Assembly (NCBI GenBank): GCA_037179385.1
Contig: CM074184.1
Span: forward strand, 15,952,001-16,016,000
Source of the DNA: Holothuria scabra
Taxonomy: Eukaryota; Echinodermata; Holothuroidea; Aspidochirotida; Holothuriidae
DNA length: 64,000 nt
Direction: 5' to 3'
The notes below the pieces were generated by a model. It worked only from the letters and a program-made list of their open reading frames with translations, had not been told where the DNA came from and did not search any database. The first letter of the stretch is position 1. The number at the start of each line of letters is the position of its first letter. A program made the translations under genes and the position numbers. Shown piece by piece: positions 28,001-40,000 of this stretch.

Positions 28001-31000
28001 GCTACACGTGAAACAGTAAAGATGGAAGACAGCCGCGCTCTCCGTATGGGTCCAAAAGGACCCAAACAATGGTAAAGGGTTAAATACATATAATAGTGTT
28101 TTTACAGTTGTAATTGAATAAATTCCAGTTTAAAGTTTGGCATCTGGTATATACATCTTCAACTATCAGAATGTTAGCAGGTCTTTATGATACCTGCAGT
28201 AAGACAGATTACTATGAATTCAACTTCTTGTGTTTCATATGTTCCCCTTGATAGACCTGTTTCCAAATAGCAATTACAATGAATGTGGGATACAGTTTTG
28301 GTGTTTGTCATTTTTGTCGATGGCATTTTACTGTGGTGAAAATTGACGTACACCCAAAACTCTATCCCACCATTCGTTGCAATTGCTATTTGGAAATAGG
28401 GCTATTGTCACTCTTTTCTTCAATTCCTGCCATGTGGGTAGAGCATAATTTCCCAACCTGTGGGTCACAACAACAATTGTGGTTTTGACGAACATATTGC
28501 AGGGCCCCAAGCCAACCCCCAGTCAAGAAAAGTAAATATCACTTATCCAACAACCCAACGACTCTGTATCGCTACAGACAAAAGACTAACTAAACAAGGC
28601 ATGATCAAATTATAAGCAAGGAATGTTACCACATTTTCAGAAAAAAAAAAAAGAACTGAAAGGGAGCACATATGACATAATGTCCTCACATTTATAATGA
28701 AGTGTCATTGTTCTCCTTCAAAATTTACAACCAATTTCAAACTCACTCTTGCTGATATCTGAAGAAGTTCATGTCCAATTTGAATGGAAGTTTAACCAAG
28801 TTGAGGAGCTTTGATCTTCTTTCACAAATAAATTTGAACTTTTTTATTAGACTTCCCCTTTGACCAACCTGCAGGGACTGTAGCCATACTTTGTTGTTGT
28901 ACACATAACAATAGGAAAGTGACTTCAATCTTGCAAAGAAATGCTACACATAGCTGAAACTACTGAAAAGCTTGACTGAGGCAGCTGTGACTTTGCAAAT
29001 AGATAAAATAATACTCACTTCTTTGGCCTTCAATGAATACAAAGAAATTTGAGTTAAATTTGTTGAAGTGATCTTGTGTTGCCAATGTCTTTGAAATTAA
29101 TAGATATACACTGTCATCAATTTCAAAGCTTTCAATAGCCACAGTTTCATTTTCTGATGCTTGTGCCCCTGCAAAGAATGTAACATGAGTGTTTACCCAG
29201 TCCCCTTCATCATCCAATTCATATATCCGAAGACATTGGGGAACCTATGTAAAGAATTAAACAATCAATCATTACTAATGAGACATTTTGAGAAAAAAAA
29301 AAACACATTTTATATGGAAGAAACACATACTCTCTCTGAATGTGTCTAAGTGTTGCTTATGTACCGAAATAATGCATAAATGAATCATCACGTTGAGGTA
29401 GACAAACGCTGACCAAAGTTATATACATAATTGTTGATGTTGATCATTTTCATCTTGTATCAAGACTTTTCAACTTGTATAAAACAATGTAAAACACAAT
29501 TTGCTTGACAAAAGCATTAAATAAAAAAAAACTGTACATAATAGTTAAGTCAATGTGATTTTGAAAAGGAGGCTAATAGCACGAATCCATAAACTACCAC
29601 AAAAGGTGATTTATGATCGTGAAATAATTCTAAAAAATGGTGCGTACTGTAGCAATTCTCATCAGTACCATGGCAACAAGCAAGGACAAAAATATATCAA
29701 TGCGGGTAAGTTTGATCCTTGGTTAGATGGAATTTAACGAAAAAAAAAACACGAATTTATAGTGTCAGCTGGAGGACAAAGTAAAGTTCAAATAAGGTTT
29801 CAAACACAGTACAAGTTAAGGTTCTTTTTCAGATGTAGGCAAACCCTCTGTTTTACTCATTCCCTACATTAGGGAGAGAAAATACTGTGGGCTTATTGTA
29901 CAACTTTCAGCCCCAGAGGGTAAATATAGATGAGAGGTATAATAAGATTCTTGCGGAAGATGTATTACAAACTTACACTGTAATCTGCCAGGAATAAGAG
30001 ACTGTTGTCTCCTTCCAAGAGCTGGTACCTCCATTGCTTGGCACCGTAGGATGGAATAGACTGGTATCGCACAAACTGGTGACCTGCAAAGCAATTTGTA
30101 ATGAGAATGTAAGTCTGCATACTAGCAGTAAGGATGGGGTTCAGATGAATACACAAATTTGTTGTAACCACAACGAAAGAAGAAACAATGCCCAGTGTAA
30201 AGTTAAGCTTAGCACATTTCTTTTATCAACATAACTTAAAGAGTAAATGTGTATGATGATCACCATTTTATTCAAAATCTCAAGTCTGTGGCATCCATTC
30301 TAGCACTCGCTTTTACCACCCAAAGAATGTAAAAATTGCCAGGTTTGCATTTAAAAGGATTGCTTTTAAATACTTTAGTTGGTTCTCGATCCTTCAAATT
30401 AGTAGTAGTGATTACATTTGAGCTCCACCGATGGTGACAGGAGAATATTAGTTCCCACCTGAGGTACTGTATCAGCTCCATCTAATACCAATAGCAAGTT
30501 AGACTGCACCTGACATATAAGCTGTCTAATACCAACAGCTGTACCTAATATCAATAGCATGTTAGGCTGCAATACTACCTGACCACCAGAAGATAAATGA
30601 GTTGGTATCAAACCATCCCGTGACAGCATCTCTGTTGTTAGCAACTGCAAGGTAGATATCAAAGTTAATTTTAAAGATCTCAAGGTCAGTAACTGCCGAT
30701 GTCTCTAAAATCTGTACATCCTTGAGTTGACTGTTGTCTGTAAAAACAAATCAATTAAATTGCAATATGAGATCAAATTAATCAAAGTAGGCTTAACTTT
30801 CAAACTTGGATGTACAACTTAAATCCTTCACTTCGCAAACTACTGTCAAAGTTTAACAACAATAGGCTCTAGAATATTGATTGAATCACACAGGGTATAA
30901 TATTTGTTTTAAGAAACCCATTATTATTTTTTTGAGTGATCACATATTTCTTTTTCCATGTAAGCAGTGTACTTAACAGTGCGTAGGAGTGCAGACTGTA

Positions 31001-34000
31001 ATACTAGCTTTAAATCAAACAAGTCAACGCTTAGTTTAGCACTGGAGATGTTAAATACAACTCTTGGTTGAAGCTAAGGCACATCTCCTGACAGCATTGC
31101 TCAAACAAATATTTACATTTTAACAAACCTTCTAATATTATTATTTCTAATTACAAGTCCAACACATCACTCACCACTGTCAAAAAGATAAACAGCTGTG
31201 CCAACATCATAATTCCCATCATTATCTATAAACTGACCAACAACGATGTACATAAAACTCTCATACTCAAAACTGACGACATCTGTAGCTCCTGAAGTTG
31301 AATGACAGACTATCCCATCAAAATGTGTCCCCATGTATAGATAGATGCTGAAACAAAGAAAAAAAAAACATTTTAATGAATTCAAACATTTGTGTGCTCC
31401 CCTAAAATCTATAGATTTGATAACCCATCTTCCTGACCCTATCTCGCCTCTAGCTCCTCCTCTCATCTTTCTCCACAACTTTGTTCATCATCCCCTTCCA
31501 TCGACAATGACTTAAAAAATGAATTCTACTGTACTGCCATTGCTTGGTGCCCAGCACAAGCAATGGAGTAGGGAAATCAAGCCAGAGAGCCACAACTGGA
31601 AAAAAGAGCAGAGGCCATCCTGACCTATACTGATTGGTCAGTAACTAACTGATAAAATAACCCTTCCACCTAATCTTGTGATCTAAATGCATGCCTTACT
31701 AAAAGACTCACAGCCACCTTTGAGTGATTGATTGATGGAATTTTTATAAAATTCACCCTATTTAAGCAACGTGTTCTTATGCATTTGGTAAGTATGTCAA
31801 AGCCATCCTTTATGTGTCTTAAGATTCTGGCATATAATAAGCTATAAATACTTGTTCGGGCTTCTGATGAATCAAATGTTGTAGAATACATCACGATATG
31901 GAGCAATGACACAAGACGAACCCCCCCTTCCCCTCCAACCAAGTAAGGTACTACCACATCATCTCAAAGGCAGGAAGATAGTCAGTCCCACCACAGTTAG
32001 GAGTGAGGTGAAGAAAATTTTTAATGTGGGGAAAAGCAATACAGCAGTAAATAACCCAGCAATATGTCATTTCCCACACACTAAACTATGTACTAAATAT
32101 ATCAAAATATGAACTTTCTGGATTGTGTAAAATAATTCAATAATTCCAACAACAGTCCCAGAAGACTACAACAGTTTCAAGACATTTGTGAAAAAGCTGT
32201 TCTTTGTCAAGCATTGAAGGGGAAGTTTAGGCAAAAATTTAATTTTCATGTGTGAAAGAGGAACCCAATAAACACAGTATGGTGACATTCCCACTCAAAT
32301 GGGACAAGTTCTTCTCAAGATATCAGTAAGTGAAGTCACTAGAGCTATGTTCCAAGGTAAGCTTAAGGGCAGCAGACAGTTTATTTCCAAATATCACTTC
32401 CTCACACCCTTACAAAAAAAGGTGTGGCAGTTGGTTCCAAATTTGCAGGTTTTCACAGGTTTTTTCCAGGGGTTATCACAGGTTTTATGTGCAAAACGTG
32501 TGGTGATAAAAACTAGGGATAACAAAGAATTCTTCCACAAAACCTGTGGCTTGATATTAAAGGCAAGGAAATGTGTGCAAAACCTGTGTCAAACCTGTGA
32601 GTAGAAGGTTTCAAAAACGCAGGTTTGTCACCCAAGAACACACATGGTTTTCTTTGTTTTTCCATGCGTGATCCCACATGGTGCAGACACAGATTGACGC
32701 ACCTTTTTTTGTAAGGGCATTGACAAAAAATGCTTTGCTTCCATTTGTTTTTCAGACTGTTGTGTTGACCTTGAAGTTAATAGGAATAGGACCTACCTGT
32801 AGGGAATGCAAAGTTTGTAAAATTCTCAGGTCACTTATGCAATGACATTCTGATAATATGGGATTTTTGAGAAGTTTAAAGAAAAAAAAGACTGTCCATT
32901 AATGGATATGATATCATATGTGCTTAATCCAAGTGCACTTTTCGCTGAAAATGTGACAGCTTTACTTGATCATAATTTGGAAACCACACACAGGATTTCA
33001 ATGCAAATTTCACCAAAATGCTTAGAGTAAGTATCCCTCTAACATATCAAAACTTGATGTGACCTTAAACCCTTCTTTTAAACTCAAACAGATTCTGTAA
33101 GAATGGCAATATTTCAGAAGAAATTTTGAAGATATTTGAACTGTCACAGCAGTGGGAGGCTTCCTTTATTAGGTTCAGAAATAACAGCTGCAGAGTGGGG
33201 TACCACAAAAACAGAAGGGACTTTTGTAATGCAAAAGTAAAACTGCAAAACTTTATCACTACCCATCTCTCTTGCCCCCCCCCCCTCCTTCCAACAAATT
33301 ACAGAATAGGATCAACTAATACATAAAAAGCCCCATAACTGTAAGTACATCAGTCACAATGTCTTATTCCTACTCACCAAAGCTCTGAGCTGAACTTGCT
33401 ATAGTCATCGCGTCTCTTGTTTGTTATGACAAGGTAAGTCTCGGATTCGTAATCAAAAAAATTTGCGCCAGAGGCACCATATGTCAAAATATTCTGTAAG
33501 TTGGTCGTTGTTAAGGTGTCGGGATCAAATTCTACCACCTGTGAAATCCCTTCATACGTATCTTCAGCAAACTGAAAATTCATGACGGCAATGAGTAGTT
33601 GGTTGCCAACAAAATGAGTTTGAAGTGTGGAGACCTTAGCTGTTGTAAAAAGGACACCTAAAATAGATGAAAAAACGGAGGGAAATTTAGGTAATTTAAA
33701 GGAAGAAAGGAATTAAAGTTAGAGAACAAGTAATAAAACCAAAACAAAATAGTTCATCTAAAGTATGGTTTAGATTTTAGTACCATGTGCTGATTTATGT
33801 AAAAGGTAAATGGGGATATTGAAAGTCTAGGCTCCAGGTGAGTTGTTTTCGAGTTAGGACAGCGGAAATATTGTACTTACTGGTCCTTTGGGCCAGTAAA
33901 ATTTTCGTAGTCAAAGTGTTATAAATTAAAGTCACTGAAATTTCCTCAAAATTATTCAATGAAAATTACCTGGCATTATTTAAGTGTATTTTTAAACTTA

Positions 34001-37000
34001 ATACATCACCTGCCAATATGTTTTAAACATTTTTGGGACATGGTTTTGATTCAAAATCAACAAAAGCCAGTTTGAGAACATTCAGAAATTGTGACTGTGC
34101 CACAACACACATGCACAGTAAATGTAGTGAGTTGTTCCAGTATAAGTACATTACTCTTAATTATATAGTATTTACTGGATGTCCTCACTGAATTAGCCAG
34201 GCAATTGAGAGATCTGAACTTATTTATCTACTGTAGGTATGTACAAGAATTCCAGCATAGCAATTTATGTATGATGACTTTTGACTGAATTTTACAGTGG
34301 TCCACTGAAAAATTGGTAGGTGTGGTAAAGTAAGGAAGTAAACATTCCTAATGGCAGGTCAATTTTCCCCTCTATGGTTGGGGCCTGCTAATATGCAGGT
34401 GTGAAATACAATGAAGACAACTTCAAAAAGGTTTTAAAAGATAGCTGACATAATAGGGGATCTGTGGTGAGCAGGCAAGGTGCAGCAGGAAATCATGTTC
34501 AGTTCTTATCATATGTCCACTAACCGAATGAAGTCAGGTTGAACATGTGCCCACTATCCTGGAAAGAGACTTTACACTACATGGTGTATGTTTGATAAAA
34601 CATAGAAATAGAAAATACCATGGCCTGACTTCATGAGAATGCCAAGTTCAGTACAAATTGATTCTTTCCTAAAATATGTTGCTTTTTATGTTGATGGAAT
34701 GAAGGTTCACATGTTGGGAGGTGGATCAAACCAAAATTCCTTATTCAAGAATTAGCACCAGAAAGGCTGCAACTGCAGTGGTTGTGGAAGGGGGAGTACT
34801 GTCACCGAATGGTATGTAGCAGCCAGGACAAACTGTCATTAAGCCTGGCACCACCCCTCTCTGGAGTTTACTTCCAAGGGTAGTACACATGACTACATAA
34901 ACTGGATTTGGTGGTTGGAAGGTGGAAATTTTGTCAGTAGTTTTCCTTGATGAAGAACCTCCATTCCATGGGTGAAACATTGAGAATATATCTACCATTT
35001 TTTGTGGTGCCACTGTGTCATTAGGGGCACTCTGGATGGAGTCCTTTCTTTACAACCTAACTGTACCAGTAGGCTGGGTGTTGTAGAGTATGCTCACAAT
35101 ATTCCCCACCTGTTGTAAAAGGTAACTATATGGGAGGACTTGAACAGTATTTGAAACTTAAACTTGGAACTTAAACCATATTTGAAACAGTGTTTGAACA
35201 CAGAGTTATCAACAATCTTGGACAAAACTGTTGGAACACCTCATGTAATTATGTTGTTTATGGTCTCTTTACCTCTATCCCCCTTTAAAATATTGTGTTC
35301 TACAAAAAATAGGGATTTACAAACCCCTGTCTCCAAGTACAATGTTGGGTGCCAAAGAAAATGGTGAGTCCAAAATTGGCTTGCTGTCCCTAACATTGAC
35401 ATGCAAGACTAGAGAACCTCCACCACAATGTAGCCAATCACAACCTTAGACCATAATCAGGATGATTTCTTGCTAGCATTAAATATAGCAATGTGATGCA
35501 GGATTGAAGTACTGTAGCAAATCATTTCTGGGAACAAAATACTATTGCTGCTTAAAATAGTGAAATAAATCTAAGCTTAAGCAGATATTGCTGTAGTTGC
35601 TCAACTCTTCTAAATGTAATTGACCTGTTCAGTTTTTGATTTATTTTGAACACAATCATAGGAAACCTATAGGACAAGAACAGCTAAATCTCAAAATTTT
35701 CTTCTTACCAAAGTATCTATCATATTATTTTGGGACCTACATGTAAACCAGAAATACTCCTAGTAAATTTGATGTCACAATTGAGAAAAACAATCACGAA
35801 ATAGGACAGCCTCAGGGCTGGAGTTAATCTAAGGCCACAAAGGCCATAGCCTTTGTATTTTTGGAAATGGCCTTGTTGACCAATAAAATATAGTGACCAT
35901 CAAGGCCATTTGGCTCTGTGCCCTACATGTGAGATTACACTATGGTCAGTGCAAAGTCACTTGTTTGGCCTTGGTGCCCTCTCAATTCACATGACCTGCC
36001 CTTAAAACTGATGAGGAAATGGCCTTGCCCTGCTGGCATCTTAATTCCAGCCCTGCAGCCTACTATCCTATTTCAAGTTGGGGTGAATGCACTTCCTCTT
36101 TATGCACAAATTATTCCAAACAATTGATTCATGAATTAAGAAGAAAAGTAAATATCTTTAATACTCTTCACAATTCTGCTTTAATTACTCCATGAAAGCA
36201 AGAGATAATAAGCCAAATATAGGAACTTCCTGGATAAACAATGATCCATTTGCATGCAATGTCCTCACACAGCAAAGAGCTGTGCAACAGATATTGCATT
36301 GTTGTAGAATAGTTTGCATGCAAGTCCCAGATAGTGTATTACTTCCATGCTTAGGAAACTCTGCCTCAGCAGACTTCAAGATTCCAGAACAAATGAACAT
36401 GTCCACTTCAGCAAACAAACACACTCCCTACAGATAACCACACCCAGCACAGGAGCAGTACACTAGAAAGAACTAAAATGGAGGGTAACTGAAAGTAAAT
36501 GGAACACCAGCTGAAGCACTTTTTTTAATATGGTTACTAGCCTAATCCCTCAACCAATCTCCTCCAAGATCATAACATCCTTTGCCATGGCTATAATCAT
36601 CATCTTGTACAAATTACATCCACATCTAAGGCAATTTAAAAACACTGAAACCTTTTGAAGAGAGAGAGGCTGACATTTTACCCACAGTATGACAAAAGCT
36701 CTACCCACACTTTGTGGGTTGAGCAAATATGAAAAAATTTGTCAATTATGATTAAATTTATTACCATGCTATCCTCCAACTCACTCACCTACATCAACAA
36801 ATTTGGCTCCGTTCCATTCTGCTAGTCGGGTCTCTCTTTCAAAACTACTTGCATTCTGAATCAAGTTGTACAGAAGATAATGTCCGGTGTCACAATGAAA
36901 ATATTCCAAAACTTTGGCACCCTCAGAGTCAAAGGGATCTGCATATCCAAGAGTCCAGCTAACTTCAACCTCTAATGTGAAAAAAATAATGCAAAACATT

Positions 37001-40000
37001 AAATTGATTTTAAGGAAATAAGAGGGGATCACTTTTGCAAGCTTCCCACTGTTTACTTCAAGTCATCTGTACTAAACCAATTGACGCAATTTATTATGTT
37101 TTTTTTTCCTGCACCAAACACTTGCTGGTCATGCAGCTGACAAGACTCATTCAGAACCATCATACAGTACAAATGGTAGTTACAAGGACTACAAAAATAT
37201 GGAACAAATTGAATATACCTTTGATGTCTACCACCCTGTGTTTGAAAGAGCTGATCACAACACAATAATATACTTGTTACTGCTGCCCTGATCCAGGATC
37301 TTTGTTTCTAGGGTACACTTTATTAATTACTTATCATTGTTATTACAATTACTGTAATTATTGTAAAAAAATCGAAAAATAAGCAAATAAATGTATCATA
37401 TACAAAGCTAATCATTAAAGAGAGAGTTTTTTGTCCAACTCTGCAAACTATTTAAATAGTCCTCAACAATAAAGGTTAAATTATTTTAGCATGTTTTGTA
37501 CAATCTACATGCTCTCATACTGAAAACTGAAAATACATGATCACATAGGCTGCAAAAATATACAGTATCTTAACTTACAGCCTTCTGATTATTGCTGGTA
37601 TTGCTAATTTAAGAAATATGACACATAGCAATGTGGTTTTTGGTTGAAGTTTTCACCCAACTTTATTGGGCACTATATACACATGTACAAACCCTCCCTA
37701 GCTGTACGTGTTATCTTACAATCAAATAGATCTCACTTTTGTTTCCAACTTTCTTCAAATACTCTACCATATGATGCAAAGTGTTGCACATGTCTGTGAA
37801 GCGAGGCTGAGGAATACTTGCTTTAATACAAATGTGTTAGGAATTTTAGGAATCCCTTTGACCTTTTTTCTTGAAAATGTTACTGCAACATTTTTTCAGA
37901 AAAAAAAATCAGGAAAATGTAGCACTTTCTCTGTAATCAATTGACATTCCAAATTTTTCAAAAGACCACTGGTTCTACATTTTTCAAGAAACCTGCCCAA
38001 AGTTCACACCTTGCAAAAACTTGGGACAGCCTAGCTCTGCTTCCAACAACCATGCAACACACAGGGTGTATTAAGTTAGTGCTTGTTGAATAAGTCAGGT
38101 ACAGTCCCTCCCCCCACCCCCAGAGTGCAAAAAAAATTTATATCTTGGAAATTTTGGGGAAGTGTGCATGCATCCACAGCAGCCCCTCTGGATCCACCAC
38201 AGCTGACAACAAAATTAATGCAGTCTATATCACTGGTGAAGCAGCCAGTCTGAGCACAGAGCCCAAAATAATTAAAGCACTAAACATTGCAACGGTGCAA
38301 CTGTTTCTCTGCGGCATTCTGAAGTACTGATTTTCACTATGCTACTTCTGTAGATTTAGGTGTTTCACCAAATGTGCAGCCTTCATGAGTGCAAATTGTG
38401 CCACTTTAATTTTCAAAATTTTTTACAATTCCTTTCCACATTTCTGAAGGTATCTCTTCTTATTCTGGCCATTTTCTGCATTGCATTTTGGCCATATCAA
38501 TGATAGCAAGACATGTTGCTGGTTATTAAAGACCTGCTCAGAATTATTGAATCTGCTAAAAAGACCATTTTTAAATAACATCTGATCTTGATTTCTATAA
38601 TTCATAAATAACATCCCTAACATTCCTAACACTCCTGATTACCAATATTTTGGCAGACTTCAACTTTTTCTTTCTCAGCTATCTTAGATTATAGTAAACC
38701 ACATTTTAAAAATTTCAGCATCTCACTTGTTGATCTCCTGACACGTGTCTTTGTCTCAAAATGTTGCGCTAAGAGTAGACTCTTGAAGTGATCCAATTCA
38801 GCATCAAGGATATCACTAGCCAAATCTTCAACTCTGAGGGTCCCACTGACTTCTGCATTGCCATTTTGTGGTAATCTTGCATCATCTTGAGAAAACAAAG
38901 GACTAATGCTATGCCCCAGTTGAATGCCACAAACTCCAAATGTGAAAAGGAAGGAAAGTATGTGTACTATCCTAGAATGATACTGTAGAAAAATGTATAA
39001 AAGACTGTCAAACTGGATATTTGAAATACAAAGGTTTCACACAATTATTGCTCAATTGCATACTGTTGAACAGTGGAGACCTATTTCTACTAGTGACCCT
39101 AAAGAGAAATAGTTCCAAGAGTTTACAACATCAACGCAATAACTAAATCCTCACCACCTTGGTTCCTTATGAATTTTTCTGTAGACTCAAGGTAAAACAA
39201 CATATAATTTCAAAAACAGCCAAATTTATAATACCACAAGGTCTCTAATCTATTATTTTTTTTGCATGCACACTCCCTGTTAACCTTCCAAACAGAATTC
39301 ACCTCTGCTTGGTCAATGCAATCTCTAGCTAATTTAAATTCCTAGCTTGGCAACAATGACTAGATGGGACATTTTGTTCACAAATGCTTGATGCATGAAT
39401 GATGACATTCTTTAATTTTGAATTGCACACTAGAGGAATCTTAATTTTGCATAAAGTTCTTTCCTTTCAGTGCCTAAAAATTCTGGTATTCACATCGTGA
39501 CATGGTACAAATTACAATATTGAATCCATTCTGTAAGTCCCAATTTGTGTCAATGTTACTGTGTCCAAAAAATATGTTTGGACTATTTTGTGAAGCAGAT
39601 TTTGAATCAAATGAAGGTGGGGTTAGTCAATCAAAAGCAACAACTGTAACCTGTTATTTTTCTATCTAAAGTGACCTTCAAGAAACCAAGTCATCTAACT
39701 TGTTCAACTTTCAGAGAAGTGCAGGTTCCATTTACATTTTAAAAAACAGAAAGCATTCTTAAACAACCATCTCCTTCAAGTCCAAAAAACAGCTTGTACT
39801 ACCATCACTACCTACTCTCCAATTAATGTTACACCTACTTAAATTGAAATTTCCATGACATTTCAATATTAACTGTTACAAATGGAGTTTGCCAACTGAC
39901 TTGTGCAAAGAATAGTTTCCATAATAACAAAGAACATACTAAACTGTTTATCTGAAAATACTGCTGAAAGAAAATCATGATAACAAGGCCAAAAATGCTT

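Larger units (their letters stand above)
25952..29018. other. Gene A intron 8, no coding exon seen
   Basis: AT-rich, with two MITEs and a foldback element described separately. Short open frames here lack any recognisable motif. Confidence 0.6.

Noticed and set aside
28279..28510. Overlapping open frames on both strands
   Set aside because: They come from the foldback element, whose arms mirror each other.
38727..38885. Shorter version of gene A exon 2 using the CTCAAG acceptor at 38886
   Set aside because: Phase-compatible with later exons, but it leaves no start codon or signal peptide. The upstream TTTTTCTACAG acceptor joins in phase to the ATG exon.
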